Below are positions 30,933 to 39,020 of a stretch of DNA of 62,747 bases, piece by piece; position 1 is the stretch's first letter, and every line of letters starts with the position of its first letter. The stretch is from Nitrospiria bacterium (lineage in GTDB: Bacteria > Nitrospirota > UBA9217), in NCBI GenBank assembly GCA_919902495.1, contig CAKKRC010000068.1, forward strand, positions 1 through 62,747, in the 5' to 3' direction. Position numbers and translations under genes: made by a program. The notes beneath the pieces were generated by a model. That model was given only the letters and a program-made list of their open reading frames with translations, ran no database searches and was not told where the DNA came from.

Positions 30933-31394
30933 CTACCGCGCGATCAGCACCGGGATGTCGGCCCGGTTCGCGATCTCGCGGCTCACGCTCCCCATGAGCA
31001 TGGTATGGAGCCGTTTTCCCCGCGAGCCGATAATGATCATGTCCGCGTTAAGCTCCTTCGCCGCGTTCAGGATCTCGTCGGACGGGTGGCCTTCCCGCAC
31101 CATCGTCTGGACCGCGCCCGCACCCGCCGCGGCAAGCTTCTGCGAATAATGATCAAGGATGGCCTTCGCCTTCCGGTCCAGCGCCGCCTGGACCTCCGTG
31201 CCCCGCAGCTGCTCCTTCAGCGTGGAAAGTTCGGGCTCGCCCAGCATATCGTCCATGAGCGACTTCCCTTCCATCTTCTCCACGTACAGGAGCGCCACGC
31301 GCTCGGGACGGGCGCGCGAGAACAGGTCCAGAAAGGTCTTCACCGCCGCCTGAGAACCGGCGCTGTCGTCAACGGCGATCACAATGGTTTGCAT
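30933..31394 (-). CDS. Universal stress protein (UspA family)
   Basis: A 153-residue UspA protein with TIVIAVDDSAGSQAAVKTFL at the start, a VREGHPSDEILNAAKELNADMIIIGSRG segment, and the loop GSRGKRLHTMLMGSVSREIANRADIPVLI that fits ATP binding. AGGGAG precedes ATG 31394. It follows the small YYKNLYK-type protein gene by 37 bp in the same direction and so belongs to the sulfur-island transcript. It is the third UspA in 5 kb. Confidence 0.9.
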   Translation of the reverse strand: MQTIVIAVDDSAGSQAAVKTFLDLFSRARPERVALLYVEKMEGKSLMDDMLGEPELSTLKEQLRGTEVQAALDRKAKAILDHYSQKLAAAGAGAVQTMVREGHPSDEILNAAKELNADMIIIGSRGKRLHTMLMGSVSREIANRADIPVLIAR

Positions 31395-31431
31395 GGGCGT
31401 TCTCCCTGCACGAACGGTTCCCGTTCGTGAC

Positions 31432-31638
31432 TCATTCTTCCTTGTACAGGTTCTTGTAGTAATCCTGCTGTTCCGTGCTGATCCCCTCGATGGTCGTTTC
31501 TTCGCCGCCGTACCCTCCGGCCTCGACGGCCTCGAAGTAGCCGGGCTGAACGCCTGTGCGGGCCGAGATGCGGTACCCCGCGGTAAAGCTCAGGACCAGC
31601 GCGGCGACGGTGATCGCGATCCAGTGACCTGTTTTCAT
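31432..31638 (-). CDS. 68-residue membrane protein with a YYKNLYK C-terminal motif
   Basis: A small single-span protein. The N-terminal helix WIAITVAALVLSFTAGYRIS should sit in the inner membrane, and the rest is an acidic, Gly-rich tail (VEAGGYGGEETTIEGIS). It ends in QQDYYKNLYKEE. A neighbour at 31787 has a different body but the ending EDYYKNLYKDE. AGGAGG precedes the ATG. No known family is recognised. The shared ending suggests that both dock to the same partner, perhaps the YeeE transporter or the TusA encoded next to them. Confidence 0.75.
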   Translation of the reverse strand: MKTGHWIAITVAALVLSFTAGYRISARTGVQPGYFEAVEAGGYGGEETTIEGISTEQQDYYKNLYKEE

Positions 31639-31671
31639 GGTGCAGCCATCCTCCTGTGCGGGAAAATACTA

Positions 31672-31786
31672 TTGAAGCTCCCTGCAGATAACTTCATGGA
31701 GCTTCGATCCTCAGGGAAATTAGTTATTCTAATCGCTCGCTAACCCCGCGGCAGCTGCGGGGCAGCGCTCGCTCCTGGATTCATCC
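31672..31786. repeat. GAGCTTCGATCCTC dispersed repeat, copy 3
   Basis: GAAGCTCCCTGCAGATAACT to CGCTCGCTCCTGGATTCAT is homologous to 6347-6460. It separates the two small YYKNLYK genes. Confidence 0.75.
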
Positions 31787-31969
31787 TTATTCATCCTTGT
31801 AGAGGTTCTTGTAGTAGTCTTCCATCTTCTTGTCGATCTTCGTCGGCGGGGCCGTCTTTCCCTTTCCGACGGCAAAGCCGATCTCCAGGAACGGCGGAAC
31901 ACTGTACCCCATCAGGAAGCCGAGAAATACGGCGGTGACGACCACCACGACCCAAAGCGTGTTCTTCAT
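31787..31969 (-). CDS. 60-residue membrane protein with a YYKNLYK C-terminal motif
   Basis: One N-terminal transmembrane helix (LWVVVVVTAVFLGFLMGY) is followed by a short basic linker (GFAVGKGKTAPPTKIDKK) and the ending MEDYYKNLYKDE. This paralogue or analogue of the 31432 protein shares the last dozen positions almost exactly, though the middle parts cannot be aligned. AAGGAGAG precedes ATG 31969. It lies 13 bp after the TusA stop, so it is cotranscribed with TusA and YeeE. Function is unknown; a tethering role is a guess. Confidence 0.75.
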   Translation of the reverse strand: MKNTLWVVVVVTAVFLGFLMGYSVPPFLEIGFAVGKGKTAPPTKIDKKMEDYYKNLYKDE

Positions 31970-31982
31970 GCGGATGCTCTCC

Positions 31983-32237
31983 TTACGCGGCCTTCTTGAT
32001 CTTCCAGAGGAATTTTCCGCCCTCCTGCTTCCGTTCGACGATCTCGTTGCCGGCGGCGTCCATCATCGCCGAGATCGTCTCGGACGAAGAGGCGTTGTCG
32101 AACATGAGTTCCAGGACATCGCCGGGCTGCAGCTTCTCGAGCGCCTTTTTCGTATAGATCTGCGGATGGGGGCACACATAACCCTGGCAGTCCAGGAAGT
32201 ACACCCCATCACTCTTCTTCTCGAATTTCATCGCCAT
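31983..32237 (-). CDS. TusA-family sulfur carrier
   Basis: 84 residues with the family core LDCQGYVCPHPQIYTKKALE, in which the CPxP cysteine carries a persulfide, then LQPGDVLELMFDN and a final strand GGKFLWKIKK. It is encoded 27 bp after the YeeE-type transporter. YeeE/TsuA transporters are known to work with a TusA-like partner (TsuB/YeeD) that takes up the imported thiosulfate sulfur, so this is its likely job. AAGGAGG precedes ATG 32237. Confidence 0.92.
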   Translation of the reverse strand: MAMKFEKKSDGVYFLDCQGYVCPHPQIYTKKALEKLQPGDVLELMFDNASSSETISAMMDAAGNEIVERKQEGGKFLWKIKKAA

Positions 32238-32264
32238 GACACGCTTCCTCCTTGTTGCTTTGCG

Positions 32265-33701
32265 TTAGAACTGCACCGACGCCATCTCCTTCGCCAGCTT
32301 CCGCTCGGTCCACCAGTTGAAGAACTTGACGCCGATGAAGGCGCCGCCGATCATCCCGATGCCGAAAAGCCAGCCCGACGTGTCGCCCATGGCCACGCGG
32401 ACGAAGAACGCCCCCACGTTGCAGCCGAGCCCGAGGCGCGAACCGATGCCCATCAACGCCCCGCCGATCATCGCCCACGTCGCCAGTTCCCAGGTCGGCT
32501 TGGACCACTTGAACTCGTTCTGCAGCAGCGCCATGACCGCGGCCCCGCCGATGAGCGCCAGGGACATCCAGTCAGCCGGGTTGATTGCCGGGTTCGGGAT
32601 CCCGTTGTTCAGGCCGAAGAAGATATTGTCCATGTTGTCCCACCCGAGCTTCTGCAGTATCCAGCCGACCCACTGGGCCTCCTGGGTCGTGACGTACCAG
32701 TAGCCGGGATCGAACACCGTGCCCTTCACGGAAAGCCCGAAGTCGAAGCCCATCTTCGAGAGAAGGGGCCCCGCGTTCTTCACCCCGTACTTGATCCGCA
32801 GGCCCTCGATCACGAACATCTGGAGTCCGCAGGCGATGCCGAGCACCAGGCCGGCAACGGCCGTACGCTTGGACGACATCATCATGCTCCAGTAGCCCGT
32901 CGCTTCCTGCCGCAGGGAGGTCGCGCCCGCTGCGCCTGCGGCAAGAAGCTTTTTCCGGTAGTTCTTGCGGTACCAGAAGATGTACACAACGAGCAGGAGG
33001 AGCGAGGCGGGGATCACTACGCCGACGAGAAAATCTCCGATGAACGCGCCCTGCAGGCTCGCGTCCGACATGCCGAGCAGTTTGGAGAATTTTTTGATCG
33101 GCTGGTCCCAGATGTAGCCGGCCAGGTACTGGTCCACCCATCCGTCGGTGACCGTGATGGAAGGCGGCAGTTTCTTTGCGATGGCCGAGACGCGCCAGGC
33201 ATCGGGAACCAGCTTGTTGAACCAGCCACCCACGTCCACGAAGATCGCCTGGGTCACGCTTATGGAAAGGATCACGATCATGGCGACCCCCTTCCCCTCG
33301 CCGGCCTTGTACAGGGAGCCCGACGCGCAGCCGCCCGCGAACACCATGCCGACGCCGAAGATGAGCCCGGCGATCGTGGCATGCACGCCGGTCGGTGCCG
33401 CGTGGAAGGTGCTCATGCCGGTCGCGGTGACAAAGGCGGAGACGAAGCTGAAGAGGACCGTGGCGATCATGATCCCCACGACCATGCGGGGCACGCCGAC
33501 GGCGAAGAGGTCGCGGAACGCGGAGGCGAAGCAGAACCTGCCGTACTGCAGGCACATTCCGTAGATCAGGCCGAACCAGAGGTAGGCGGAAAGATAAAGA
33601 TAGTATTCACTGTAGGCGTAGGTTGCTGCGCTGATCAGGGCGAAAAATCCGATGATGCCCAGGGCCCAGCGCCGGTTATTTACATTCACTGCATCTTCCA
33701 C
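32265..33701 (-). CDS. YeeE/YedE (TsuA-like) thiosulfate transporter
   Basis: A 478-residue inner-membrane protein. Three conserved cysteines that pass thiosulfate through the TsuA pore are visible in YGRFCFASAFRD, AGGCASGSLYKAGEG and GLGCNVGAFFVRVAMG. Many helices and two related halves are present. The open frame runs back to 33944, but that part overlaps a glycosyltransferase relic. The GTG at 33701 with AAGGAGGG upstream gives the sensible N-terminus VEDAVNVNNRRWALG. It heads the operon with TusA and the YYKNLYK protein. Confidence 0.85.
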   Translation of the reverse strand: MEDAVNVNNRRWALGIIGFFALISAATYAYSEYYLYLSAYLWFGLIYGMCLQYGRFCFASAFRDLFAVGVPRMVVGIMIATVLFSFVSAFVTATGMSTFHAAPTGVHATIAGLIFGVGMVFAGGCASGSLYKAGEGKGVAMIVILSISVTQAIFVDVGGWFNKLVPDAWRVSAIAKKLPPSITVTDGWVDQYLAGYIWDQPIKKFSKLLGMSDASLQGAFIGDFLVGVVIPASLLLLVVYIFWYRKNYRKKLLAAGAAGATSLRQEATGYWSMMMSSKRTAVAGLVLGIACGLQMFVIEGLRIKYGVKNAGPLLSKMGFDFGLSVKGTVFDPGYWYVTTQEAQWVGWILQKLGWDNMDNIFFGLNNGIPNPAINPADWMSLALIGGAAVMALLQNEFKWSKPTWELATWAMIGGALMGIGSRLGLGCNVGAFFVRVAMGDTSGWLFGIGMIGGAFIGVKFFNWWTERKLAKEMASVQF

Positions 33702-33847
33702 GAAGCATTCCCTCCTTATTCCAACGGTCCTGATGTCTATGTTCGATGATATAGCAAGGTCCATGCCATTCGCCGGCATCTTGAAAAACAGGCAGTTGGC
33801 CCTGCGTACGGTCATCTGCTGTCCGGAAAAGAACAGCTGCCGGCCCA

Positions 33848-33938
33848 TCATTGCGCCGTTTGGGCCAACACGTTCCGCCCAAAAAAGGTCAGCATGGTTC
33901 GATATTGGAACGTGCCGGTATCCGCGGCGAACGCCGCC
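33848..33938 (-). pseudogene. Glycosyltransferase 3'-end relic
   Basis: On the minus strand it reads AADTGTFQYRTMLTFF and then GRNVLAQTAQ with a TGA stop. This corresponds to AADTSTFRYKTVLTVL and NRSALAQTAQ at the end of the glycosyltransferase gene at 53671. The nucleotide similarity continues downstream of the stop (33788-33847 with 53612-53670). It is only about 30 codons long and lacks the enzyme. Confidence 0.75.
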
Positions 33939-34009
33939 AGTCATCGCGTGATGTTGCTCGCCTGGTTCCGATCGCTCACTGCGTCCCGCAGTTGATGCGT
34001 CAGCGATCT

Positions 34010-34155
34010 AACAGGCTGTTGAAAAACGTCTGTTCTGTCATTGCGAGGAGCGATTTCTGCGACGAAGCAATCTTTAACTCTTTGTTTTTTATGAAAGGCG
34101 AGATTGCTTCGCTTCGCTCGCAAAGACACGTAAAATACTTTTTCAACAGCCTGCT
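34010..34155. repeat. Composite repeat bounded by AACAGGCTGTTGAAAAA inverted ends
   Basis: The terminal inverted repeats AACAGGCTGTTGAAAAAC and CTTTTTCAACAGCCTG enclose a GAGATTGCTTCGC-family palindrome (TTGCGAGGAGCGATTTC ... GAGATTGCTTCGCTTCGCTC). Relatives lie at 14664-14706 and 40017-40124. End-like pieces occur near 44090 and 53587. Confidence 0.75.
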
Positions 34156-34158
34156 AAA

Positions 34159-34202
34159 GAGAACAAGGCTGTCAGGATGAAATTCCCGGCAGCCTTGTTC
34201 GT
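34159..34202. terminator. Bidirectional hairpin upstream of the nuo operon
   Basis: AACAAGGCTGTC.GG pairs with CC.GGCAGCCTTGTT. There is no gene immediately upstream on the plus strand. The rest of 34203-34454 holds no gene that I can see and presumably the nuo promoter. Confidence 0.5.
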
Positions 34203-34454
34203 CTCAACAGAATGGCTACGAATGGTTACATGGTCGTTGCGGAAATCCTGGCCCTCGTGTCAGCCTGTTACAATTGGTAGTGGTGAGATCATAGCCTGAG
34301 GGACCGCGAGAAACGCGAAATCGCGCCTCTTATCGTCATATAAATAAAATTGAATTGGCAACACAGACAGCTCCGGATATTATTTCTTTAACTACGGGAA
34401 CGCCTCTATGCATTCCGGCTTCCGTATCGAAGCCGCCCGGAGCGGAAGGAGCTC

Positions 34455-34991
34455 ATGCTGAATATCTACGGCAATATCTTCGTGTTCTTCATTGCGGGCC
34501 TCCTGTTCGTGTTCATGACCATGGCCCTTGTCCGCATTGTTGCGCCCCACAGGCCCAACAAGGAGAAGAACAAGACCTATGAGTGCGGAGAGGATCCGGT
34601 CGGCTCGGGGTGGTTGAACTTCAACGCCCGGTTCTACCTGATCGCCATTCTCTTCATCATCTTCGACATCGAGATCGTGCTGGTCTTTCCGGTGGTCGCG
34701 CGCTTCCGGGACAACCTTGTCGCCGGAAGCGGCATCGTGGTGTTTCTCGAGATCTTCGTCTTTGCGGCGGTCCTGTTCCTGGGGCTGGTCTATGCCTGGA
34801 AGAACGGGTACCTCGAATGGCTCCGGGGCGTGCGCAAGCAGCTCCGTGTCGAGGGACGCATAACGAAGCTCAAGGACTGGATGGCCGAGCAGTCGTACGA
34901 GCAGGGGAGGAAGCGGCTCGACGAAGCCCAGGCCCGCGTCCGGGAGCGGCTGGAGAAGCTGTGGCGGGAGGAGGGGAAGGACCATGCTTGA
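34455..34991 (+). CDS. nuoA: NADH-quinone oxidoreductase subunit A, C-terminally extended
   Basis: A membrane subunit at the junction of complex I arms. Three helices and the conserved loop [17 protein letters not shown] with its Cys are present, followed by [19 protein letters not shown]. The protein has 178 residues, roughly 50 more than usual. The additional tail (residues about 125-178, with [20 protein letters not shown] and [11 protein letters not shown]) is a charged coiled coil. GGAAGGAG precedes ATG 34455. The gene overlaps nuoB by 8 bp and starts the nuoABCD block. Confidence 0.95.
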   Translation: MLNIYGNIFVFFIAGLLFVFMTMALVRIVAPHRPNKEKNKTYECGEDPVGSGWLNFNARFYLIAILFIIFDIEIVLVFPVVARFRDNLVAGSGIVVFLEIFVFAAVLFLGLVYAWKNGYLEWLRGVRKQLRVEGRITKLKDWMAEQSYEQGRKRLDEAQARVRERLEKLWREEGKDHA

Positions 34992-35487
34992 GCGGTTCAA
35001 CATCGTCGGCCGGCTGTCCGCCGACCCGGACCTGATCCTGACGACCGTGGACAGGGCCGTGAACCTCGCGAGGGCCAACTCCCTCTGGTATCTTCTCATG
35101 GGCCTGGCCTGCTGCTCCATCGAGCTCATGCAGACCGGCGGGCCGAGGGCGGACATCGACCGCTTCGGCTCCCTGTTCCGGGCCACGCCGCGCCAATCCG
35201 ACCTCATGATCGTGGCCGGCACCGTGACCCTCAAGATGGCGCCGCGGCTGCGCCGTCTCTACGACCAGATGGCGGAGCCCAAGTACGTCATCGCCATGGG
35301 AAGCTGCGCGAACTGCGGCGGGCCGTTCGACCTGAGCTATTCAGTGCTCCGGGGCGTGGACAAGATCATTCCCGTGGACGTGTATCTGCCGGGCTGCCCG
35401 CCGCGGCCCGAGGCCCTGACCGAGGCGCTGATGAAGGTGCAGGAGAAGATCAGGAACGAGAAGTACTTTCTGAAGAAGGAAGCGTGA
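34984..35487 (+). CDS. nuoB: NADH-quinone oxidoreductase subunit B
   Basis: Holds the terminal 4Fe-4S cluster N2 next to the quinone site. The 167-residue protein has the adjacent ligands in [12 protein letters not shown], the third in [11 protein letters not shown] and the fourth in [12 protein letters not shown]. All four cysteines are present, so it should be redox-active. It overlaps nuoA by 8 bp and is followed by nuoC after 3 bp. Family length and motifs are normal. Confidence 0.97.
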   Translation: MLERFNIVGRLSADPDLILTTVDRAVNLARANSLWYLLMGLACCSIELMQTGGPRADIDRFGSLFRATPRQSDLMIVAGTVTLKMAPRLRRLYDQMAEPKYVIAMGSCANCGGPFDLSYSVLRGVDKIIPVDVYLPGCPPRPEALTEALMKVQEKIRNEKYFLKKEA

Positions 35488-35490
35488 GGC

Positions 35491-36012
35491 ATGGACCAGG
35501 CAAAGCTCAGTGAAATGCTCCGGCAGAGGCTGTCCGATGCGGTCGTGTCCGTCGAGGACATGAAGAACGACGACACGCTGGTCGTTGTTGACAAGGACAG
35601 CCTCGTTTCCGTGGCGGAATTCCTGAAGAACGACCGGGACCTCGGGTTCACGACGCTCATGAACCATCTCGGCGTCGATTACCGGGACCGCATGGCGGTG
35701 ATCTACAATCTGTATTCCGCGCGCCTCCGGAAGAAGGTGACCATCAAAGCATACCTCGATCGTGAAAAGCCCGAGGCCCCGACCCTCGAACCGCTCTTTC
35801 CCGGCGTCAGCTGGTACGAACGCGAGACCTACGACCTGTTCGGCATCCGGTTCATCGGCCATGGGAATCTGAAACGGCTGCTCCTTCCCGAGGACTGGGA
35901 GGGGTTTCCGCTCCGGAAGGACTACGTCTATCCCGAATCGTACAACGGCATCGAGACAAAACGCTCCGATCTTCTCGATGCAGCGGGCGCTGCGGGGGAT
36001 GCCCATGTCTAA
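35491..36012 (+). CDS. nuoC: NADH-quinone oxidoreductase subunit C
   Basis: A 173-residue peripheral-arm subunit. The 30-kDa signature is visible as WYERETYDLFGIRFIGHGNLKRLLLPEDWEGFPLRKDY (quoted in part: YERETYDLFGI, EDWEGFPLRKDY). The protein is separate and not fused to NuoD. Its end overlaps the nuoD start by 8 bp, so translation is coupled. Confidence 0.96.
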   Translation: MDQAKLSEMLRQRLSDAVVSVEDMKNDDTLVVVDKDSLVSVAEFLKNDRDLGFTTLMNHLGVDYRDRMAVIYNLYSARLRKKVTIKAYLDREKPEAPTLEPLFPGVSWYERETYDLFGIRFIGHGNLKRLLLPEDWEGFPLRKDYVYPESYNGIETKRSDLLDAAGAAGDAHV

Positions 36013-37129
36013 GTATTCGTCCCAGGAAATGGTCCTGAACATGGGGCCCCAGCACCCCAGCACCCATGGCGTGCTGCGTTTCGTGCTCCAGACCGACGGC
36101 GAGATGATGGTGAAGGCCGTGCCGGACGTCGGGTTCCTGCACCGGGGCATCGAGAAGATCGCCGAACGCGTGCCCTGGCAGGCGTTCATGCCGTACACGG
36201 ACCGCATCGACTATGTGGCGTCCGTGAACTGCAACCTGGGCTACGCCGCGGCCGTCGAGCGGCTGGCCGGGATCGCCGTGCCGGAGAAGGCCGAGTACCT
36301 GCGGGTCATCGCCGCCGAGCTTTCACGCATCGGGAGCCACTTCATCGGCTTCGGCGCCCTGCTCCTGGACCTGGGCGCGGTGACGCCCTTCGTGCACGCC
36401 CTGCGGGAGCGGGAAACCTTCAACGATCTTATGGAGATGCTCTGCGGCGCGCGGCTCACGCACAACTACGTCAGGATCGGCGGCGTGTCCCACGACCTCC
36501 CCCCGGGGTTCCGGGAGAAGTGTCTCGGGTTCGTGGACCATCTGGAGCACGAATTCCTGGAGGAGTTCAACGACCTGATCTCCTTCAACACGATCCTGAT
36601 CAACCGGCTGGCGAACGTGGGCGTGATCGATCCGGAGACGGCGAACAAGTATACCCTCACCGGTCCGAACCTCCGGGGCTCGGGCGTTCCGTTCGACCTC
36701 CGCAGGGACGAGCCCTATTCCGTCTACGACCGGTTCCGGTTCGACATCCCCGTGGGCACGGGCAAGTTCGGCGTCCCGGGAGACTGTTACGACCGGTACT
36801 GGGTCAGGATCCTGGAAGTGACCGAGTCCTGCCGGATCATCCGCCAGGCCCTGGAGCAGATGCCGGGGGACGGCGGGATCAGGACCAGCCTGCCCAGACC
36901 CTTTACGGTCCCGGCGGGCGAGATCTATGTCAGGACCGAGAGCCCCCGGGGAGAGCTGGGCTACTATCTTATCAGCGACGGCGGGAAAAACCCCTTCCGG
37001 GTGAAGGTCCGGACAGGCTCGTTCTCCGCCATGACCATCGTTGAAACGATCAGCCAGGGCGTCATGGTGGCGGACCTCGTGGCCATCATCGGGAGCCTGG
37101 ACGTGGTGGCGCCGGAGATCGACCGGTAG
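36005..37129 (+). CDS. nuoD: NADH-quinone oxidoreductase subunit D
   Basis: The 49-kDa-type subunit lining the quinone pocket, 374 residues. Diagnostic parts are NMGPQHPSTHGVLR, FLHRGIEKIAE, DRIDYVASVNCN and the C-terminal block around GELGYYLISDG and DLVAIIGSLDVVAPEIDR with the terminal Asp-Arg. The start is ATG 36005, inside the end of nuoC. It is the last gene of the first nuo block; a 314-bp gap with a dispersed palindrome separates it from nuoH. Confidence 0.97.
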   Translation: MSKYSSQEMVLNMGPQHPSTHGVLRFVLQTDGEMMVKAVPDVGFLHRGIEKIAERVPWQAFMPYTDRIDYVASVNCNLGYAAAVERLAGIAVPEKAEYLRVIAAELSRIGSHFIGFGALLLDLGAVTPFVHALRERETFNDLMEMLCGARLTHNYVRIGGVSHDLPPGFREKCLGFVDHLEHEFLEEFNDLISFNTILINRLANVGVIDPETANKYTLTGPNLRGSGVPFDLRRDEPYSVYDRFRFDIPVGTGKFGVPGDCYDRYWVRILEVTESCRIIRQALEQMPGDGGIRTSLPRPFTVPAGEIYVRTESPRGELGYYLISDGGKNPFRVKVRTGSFSAMTIVETISQGVMVADLVAIIGSLDVVAPEIDR

Positions 37130-37214
37130 TCGAGAACGAAGAAATGCCAAACAAGACCATGCATAGTAACTTGACAGGCTTAGTTAGTTGCAAATCAAAT
37201 TCTACGCAAAACGG

Positions 37215-37355
37215 CAAGAAATTTTCTCGCAACCAACAGTAGGCGCTTCTAAGCGAGGCGCTAAGCTCGCAAAGAAAAACAAAGCACTCGGATTAAAAGC
37301 CAGGACTTAAAGATTCCCTTTGCGGCCTTTGCGGCTTTGCGAGAGACGCCTTTTT
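37215..37355. repeat. CGCAAAG-family palindrome with mini-hairpin, between nuoD and nuoH
   Basis: TTTTCTCGCAA is followed by the 23-bp insert, then AGGCGCTAAGCTCGCAAAG. The right arm is TTTGCGGCTTTGCGAGAG. No gene lies in 37130-37443. Confidence 0.8.
37233..37255 (+). repeat. Nested 23-bp mini-hairpin, copy c
   Basis: It begins CCAACAGTAGG and ends CGCTTCTAAGCG. It is identical to copy b on the other strand at 26700-26722. Confidence 0.75.
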
Positions 37356-37443
37356 TGTTCTAATTGTGGTTCCGGCTTGTCAGGGTTAAGTAATTGGTCA
37401 TTGTGATTTGAATTTACTTGTCATTTGGAGCTTATCTCAAATC

Positions 37444-38550
37444 ATGTACAGCGCGGCGAACACAGTCTACGGCATCCTGCATGCTTCTCTTGCCGCCGTC
37501 GGCATTCCCGAGGCCGTGATCACCCTTGTCGCGTACGCCATCCCCTGCGGCGTGGTGATCGCGATCATCGGTCCGATCGCGGGCATGCTCACGTACGCGG
37601 AGAGGAAGATCTCGGCGGACATCCAGAACCGCGTGGGACCGAACCGCGTGGGGCCCTTCGGACTGCTCCAGTTCCCGGCCGACGGGATCAAGCTCCTCCT
37701 GAAGGAGGACATCATCCCCGACGCCGCGGACAAAAAGCTCTTCAAGCTTGCACCCTATCTGGTGTTCACCTCCACGGTGCTGGCGTCCCTGGTGATCCCC
37801 TTCGGCGGGTCCTTCATCGTGGCGGACCTGAACATCGGGCTCATTTTCATCATCGTGGTGAGCTCTCTGCTGGTCGTGGGGTTTCTCATGTCCGGGTGGG
37901 CGTCGAACAACAAGTGGGCGCTCCTGGGCGGCATCCGGTCGGCGGCCCAGATCATCAGCTACGAGATCCCCACGGCCCTGTCGCTCCTGACGGTGGTCCT
38001 GATCGCCGGCACGTTCTCGATGCAGGAGATCGTCATGGCCCAGGGCCCCTGGCCGTGGCAATGGTTCCTGTTTCACAACCCCTTCACGTTCGTGGCCTTC
38101 TTTATATTCTTTGTCTCGAGCCTGGCCGAGATGAACCGGACGCCCTTCGACTTCCCCGAGGCGGAGTCCGAACTGGTCTCGGGCTATAACGTGGAGTACT
38201 CGGGCATGCGCTTCGCCCTGTTCTTTGCCGCGGAGTTCGCGAACATCTTCATCACCGCTTCGCTCGCGACAGCCGTCTTCCTCGGCGGCGGCAACATCGG
38301 CATGGACCCCTACGCCAGCGGGCTGGGGTACCAGCTTCTGATGGTCCTCATCTTCTTTACCAAGGCGATTCTCCTCTGCCTGGTCACCATCTGGGTGCGC
38401 TGGACCCTTCCCCGCCTGCGGATCGACCAGATGCTGTCCCTCTGCTGGAAGTATTTCATCCCCATCGCCTTCGTCTGCCTCGTGATGACGGCGGTCTGGA
38501 TGCTCGCCTTCGGCGGCAACGGGTTCTTCTGGAGGATGCCGACGATATGA
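37444..38550 (+). CDS. nuoH: NADH-quinone oxidoreductase subunit H
   Basis: A membrane subunit forming part of the quinone chamber, 368 residues from ATG 37444; the frame extends to a TTG at 37408, which is less likely. Conserved motifs are TYAERKISADIQNRVGPNRVGP, LAEMNRTPFDFPEAESELVSG and the Glu-rich loop that follows. It starts the HIJK block directly after nuoD, where nuoEFG would often lie. It overlaps nuoI by 4 bp. Confidence 0.96.
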   Translation: MYSAANTVYGILHASLAAVGIPEAVITLVAYAIPCGVVIAIIGPIAGMLTYAERKISADIQNRVGPNRVGPFGLLQFPADGIKLLLKEDIIPDAADKKLFKLAPYLVFTSTVLASLVIPFGGSFIVADLNIGLIFIIVVSSLLVVGFLMSGWASNNKWALLGGIRSAAQIISYEIPTALSLLTVVLIAGTFSMQEIVMAQGPWPWQWFLFHNPFTFVAFFIFFVSSLAEMNRTPFDFPEAESELVSGYNVEYSGMRFALFFAAEFANIFITASLATAVFLGGGNIGMDPYASGLGYQLLMVLIFFTKAILLCLVTIWVRWTLPRLRIDQMLSLCWKYFIPIAFVCLVMTAVWMLAFGGNGFFWRMPTI

Positions 38551-39020
38551 ACGCCGTGACGCGGTATTTCACGAATATCCGGGACGCCGTCGCAACCACG
38601 CTCACGGGCATGAAGATCACCCTCCGGTACTGGGTGAAGGAGCCCGCCATCACCGTGGAATATCCCGACCGGCTGGGCGCGGGGAAGACCGCCGACGATA
38701 TCGTTTCGGACCGGTACCGGGGCTTCCTGAAGATGGAGGCCGGAAAATGCATCGGGTGCATGCAGTGCATGCGGGCCTGTCCCATCAACTGCATCAGGGT
38801 CACCGTCGAAAAAGCGCGCGAGGCGCGGATGCTGACGCGCTTCGGCGTGAACCAGGCAAAGTGCATGCACTGCGGCCTCTGCGTGGAAGCGTGCCCGTCG
38901 GAGGCCCTGGTGTTCACCAGGCGGTTCGAAGGCGCGAGCCGCGACCTCCGGGACCTCTGCTTCGAACACATTGCCGCGCCCGTGCCCGTTGCCCGGCTCC
39001 GGGCAGGAAAGGGACCATGA
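38547..39020 (+). CDS. nuoI: NADH-quinone oxidoreductase subunit I
   Basis: Carries clusters N6a and N6b. The 157-residue protein has two complete 4Fe-4S motifs, CIGCMQCMRACP and CMHCGLCVEACP. The N-terminus contacts the membrane arm (TLTGMKITLRYW). It overlaps both neighbours by 4 bp, with ATGA at each junction. Family length is normal. Confidence 0.97.
   Translation: MNAVTRYFTNIRDAVATTLTGMKITLRYWVKEPAITVEYPDRLGAGKTADDIVSDRYRGFLKMEAGKCIGCMQCMRACPINCIRVTVEKAREARMLTRFGVNQAKCMHCGLCVEACPSEALVFTRRFEGASRDLRDLCFEHIAAPVPVARLRAGKGP

Noticed and set aside
33702-33944. N-terminal extension of the YeeE protein
   Set aside because: The bases are the glycosyltransferase 3'-end relic read in another frame; GTG 33701 has a proper ribosome-binding site.
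37130-37443. nuoE, nuoF or nuoG between nuoD and nuoH
   Set aside because: The gap holds only a dispersed palindrome. No NADH-binding or 2Fe-2S subunit sequence occurs anywhere near the cluster.
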